64,000 nt of DNA from Strix aluco (taxonomy: Eukaryota; Chordata; Aves; Strigiformes; Strigidae): positions 104,906,610 through 104,970,609 of the forward strand of contig NC_133934.1 in the NCBI RefSeq assembly GCF_031877795.1, given 5' to 3'. Position numbers and translations under genes: made by a program. Below, piece after piece: positions 62,271-64,000 of this stretch (position 1 is its first letter; every line of letters starts with the position of its first letter). The notes beneath the pieces were generated by a model, which was not told where the DNA came from, searched no databases, and saw only the letters and a program-made list of their open reading frames with translations.

Positions 62271-63006
62271 TGTGGTGGGTTGACAGTGGCTAGCTGCCAG
62301 ACCCCCACACAGCTGCTCTCTCACTCCACCTCCTCGGCAGGACAGGGGGAGAAAATAAGATGGAAAAGCTTGTGAATTAAGATAAAGACAGGGAGATCAC
62401 TCGGCAGTTACCAGCATAGGCAAAACAGACTCAACCTGTGGCAGATTAACTTAATTTATTGCCAGTTAAAACCAGAGTAGGATAGTGAGGCACAAAGACA
62501 AAACTAAAACCACCTTTCCTCACCTCCCCTTTTTCCAAGGCTTAACGACACTCCTTTGTTCCTGACGCTTCTTCCTCCTCCATGCTGCAAGCAGCACAGG
62601 GATTTTGGGAACGGGGGCTGTAGTCAGCTCATAGTGCTTTGTCTCTGCCTCTCCTTCCTCCTCACAATCTTCCTGGGCTCCAGCATGGGTAATGCAGTCC
62701 TTCATGAACTGCTCCAACATGGGAGCAGAAATGACCTTCATGTCTACAGGGTTGTTTCACTCACATTTTTATTGCTCCTCTCTCATGCCTCCTGTGCAGC
62801 ATTTTTTACCGTTTCATAAATTTTTTCACAGAGGTGCCACCAGCCTGACCGATGGGCTGTGCTTTGGGGAGCCACGGACCTGATTTGGAGTTGGCTGGAA
62901 CCAGTTCTGCCTGACATGGGGCAGCTCCTGGTCCCTTCCCACAGAGGCCACCCCTGCAGCCCCCCTTGCCCCCACTAACAAGACCTTGCCATGTAAATCC
63001 AGTTCA
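62271..63006 (-). mobile_element. Second avian ERV LTR, older, probably solo, minus orientation
   Basis: The plus strand reads TGTGGTGGGTTGAC at the left edge and CCTTGCCATGTAAATCC, then AGTTCA, at the right edge. Between are blocks I recognise from a common avian LTR family: GGGAGATCACTCGGCAG, TTAACTTAATTTATTGCC, and GAGGTGCCACCAGCCTG. Orientation is taken as minus because AATAAA reads on that strand (62455-62460) near its 3' end and a decayed TATA-like box near 62816-62823 lies toward its 5' end. The flanks CCAGC (62266-62270) and TCAGC (63007-63011) look like a 5 bp target duplication with one mismatch. The family's internal array around CTCCAGCGTGGG is reduced to two units (62678 and 62712). 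No retroviral genes flank it. Confidence 0.8.
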
Positions 63007-64000
63007 TCAGCATCCCCCTTAAGGAGTCCTGATGCTGTATGTAAACTCTGAAATGAGGATATGGTTGAGCCCAGCTAGATGGGATTATTGTGACAGTAAC
63101 TGCTTTGCCTGAAGTTCCAAAAAACCCCAAATGTACCAAAACACCAACAAAAAACCACCATAATTCATTTCAGGTCCCTGAATAACTGAATTCCTTTTCA
63201 AACTTCCAGGTCAGCCTAGAAAGAACATTTTCAGAAATATCTGTCAAACTGAAAACACTTCACTGAAACTATGAGTGGCTGGGATCTTTGCTTAATGAAA
63301 ACTTGAACAAGTATTCAGTTACTGAAAGCATTTCTTTACTCTATTATCCTTTCCTTTTACCTCTAAAAGATCAAGATAAAATTTATATATTTTCTCAATT
63401 ACATATCTGCCTTTGTCTCCTCATTGGCCACCTCCATTATGACTTGTGAAGGTGTCAGAAGAAAACTGTTGTCCAGAAAAGACTGGAGAAGTAATTAAAA
63501 AGTAAAGCATTTATAGTGTTTCTCATATATTTAGATTTGCACCCAGCTGTTAAAAGAAACTTAATCTGAACAACCGGGGTCTAGATGACAATTTTTGTCT
63601 GACTGAAGGAGTCACTTTACGATTATACTCACGGAGCTGGTTGCTCCAGTAGGTCCTTGCAATCCCCTAGCTGTACGCTGGCTCCTTTCCAATTTCTTGT
63701 CTCTGTGGTGCAGAGATCTGCTGAGTGATAAAAAGGAGAGACAATGTTCCCTTCCTTGTTTCCTTGTGTTCAGCATCCCCTTCTCTCATGGAAGAACAAG
63801 CTCCAACAGACTTGTGTCTGCCAGTAGGAGCATGTTGAAGAGGTCTCTGGTTTCAAGGTGTAAAACCTGGCTTGAAATTTTCCTTTGTTCAGAGCAATTA
63901 TAAGGTATCTCTCATCTTTAGCATAATGGTAATAGGAACTTAATTATCTTAACACTTCTGCCAAATGTGAGGGGAATTAGGTGGTGGGTTCAGAAGTTAC
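63007..64000. other. Non-coding DNA to window end
   Basis: No gene, repeat family or RNA gene recognised. Confidence 0.5.

Noticed and set aside
1-64000. CRISPR arrays, operons, tRNA or rRNA genes
   Set aside because: No direct repeats with regular spacers, cloverleaf-like sequences or rRNA signatures were seen. The window is vertebrate nuclear DNA.

Overview
This is a stretch of bird nuclear genome. The evidence is the many CR1 LINE fragments, several ending in the ATTCTATG/ATTCTGTG octamer typical of avian CR1, plus two LTRs of types I recognise from avian endogenous retroviruses and long AT-rich non-coding DNA around intronless or short genes. A neognath, probably neoavian, bird fits best, but I cannot name the species. 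The gene pair SSTR1 and CLEC14A is also adjacent on human 14q21, so the window is the avian orthologue of that locus. In chicken I would expect it on chromosome 5.

Only two protein-coding genes can be supported, and each is a complete single coding exon in a GC-rich island. SSTR1 (21213-22400, plus) encodes a 395-residue somatostatin receptor type 1. It has all seven membrane helices, the ligand-binding Asp, DRY, CWxP and NPxxY motifs, and the C-terminal TTL. CLEC14A (37649-38791, minus) encodes a 380-residue endothelial-type C-type lectin membrane protein. It has a signal peptide, a C-type lectin-like domain, a sushi-like segment, a reduced EGF-like module, one transmembrane helix and a short tail. 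The two genes converge, with about 15 kb between their stop codons. They share no pathway: one is a Gi-coupled hormone receptor and the other an endothelial surface lectin.

Layout: 1-14.7 kb is AT-rich non-coding DNA with CR1 fragments. 14.7-15.8 kb is a degenerate tandem array of about 160 bp units, split by a 435 bp solo LTR with a perfect 5 bp target duplication. 17.7-20.9 kb is a strongly strand-asymmetric, G-rich tract with a young 5'-truncated CR1 inserted in it, leading into the SSTR1 upstream region with G-quadruplex motifs and a strong 3' splice-site signature. 21.0-23.5 kb is SSTR1 and its 3' UTR. 23.5-36.9 kb is non-coding and includes an ancient CR1. 36.9-39.3 kb is CLEC14A and its CpG island. 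39.3-64 kb is non-coding, with CR1 pieces, a (GAATA)15 microsatellite and a second, older LTR at 62.3-63.0 kb.

I found no bacterial-type systems, CRISPR arrays, rRNA or tRNA genes. All other open reading frames looked like chance ORFs or shadows. The most unusual points are the G-rich/G-quadruplex tract before SSTR1, the LTR-split tandem array, and the apparent paired loss of two EGF cysteines in CLEC14A. I see no convincing sign of a wholly new biological system.
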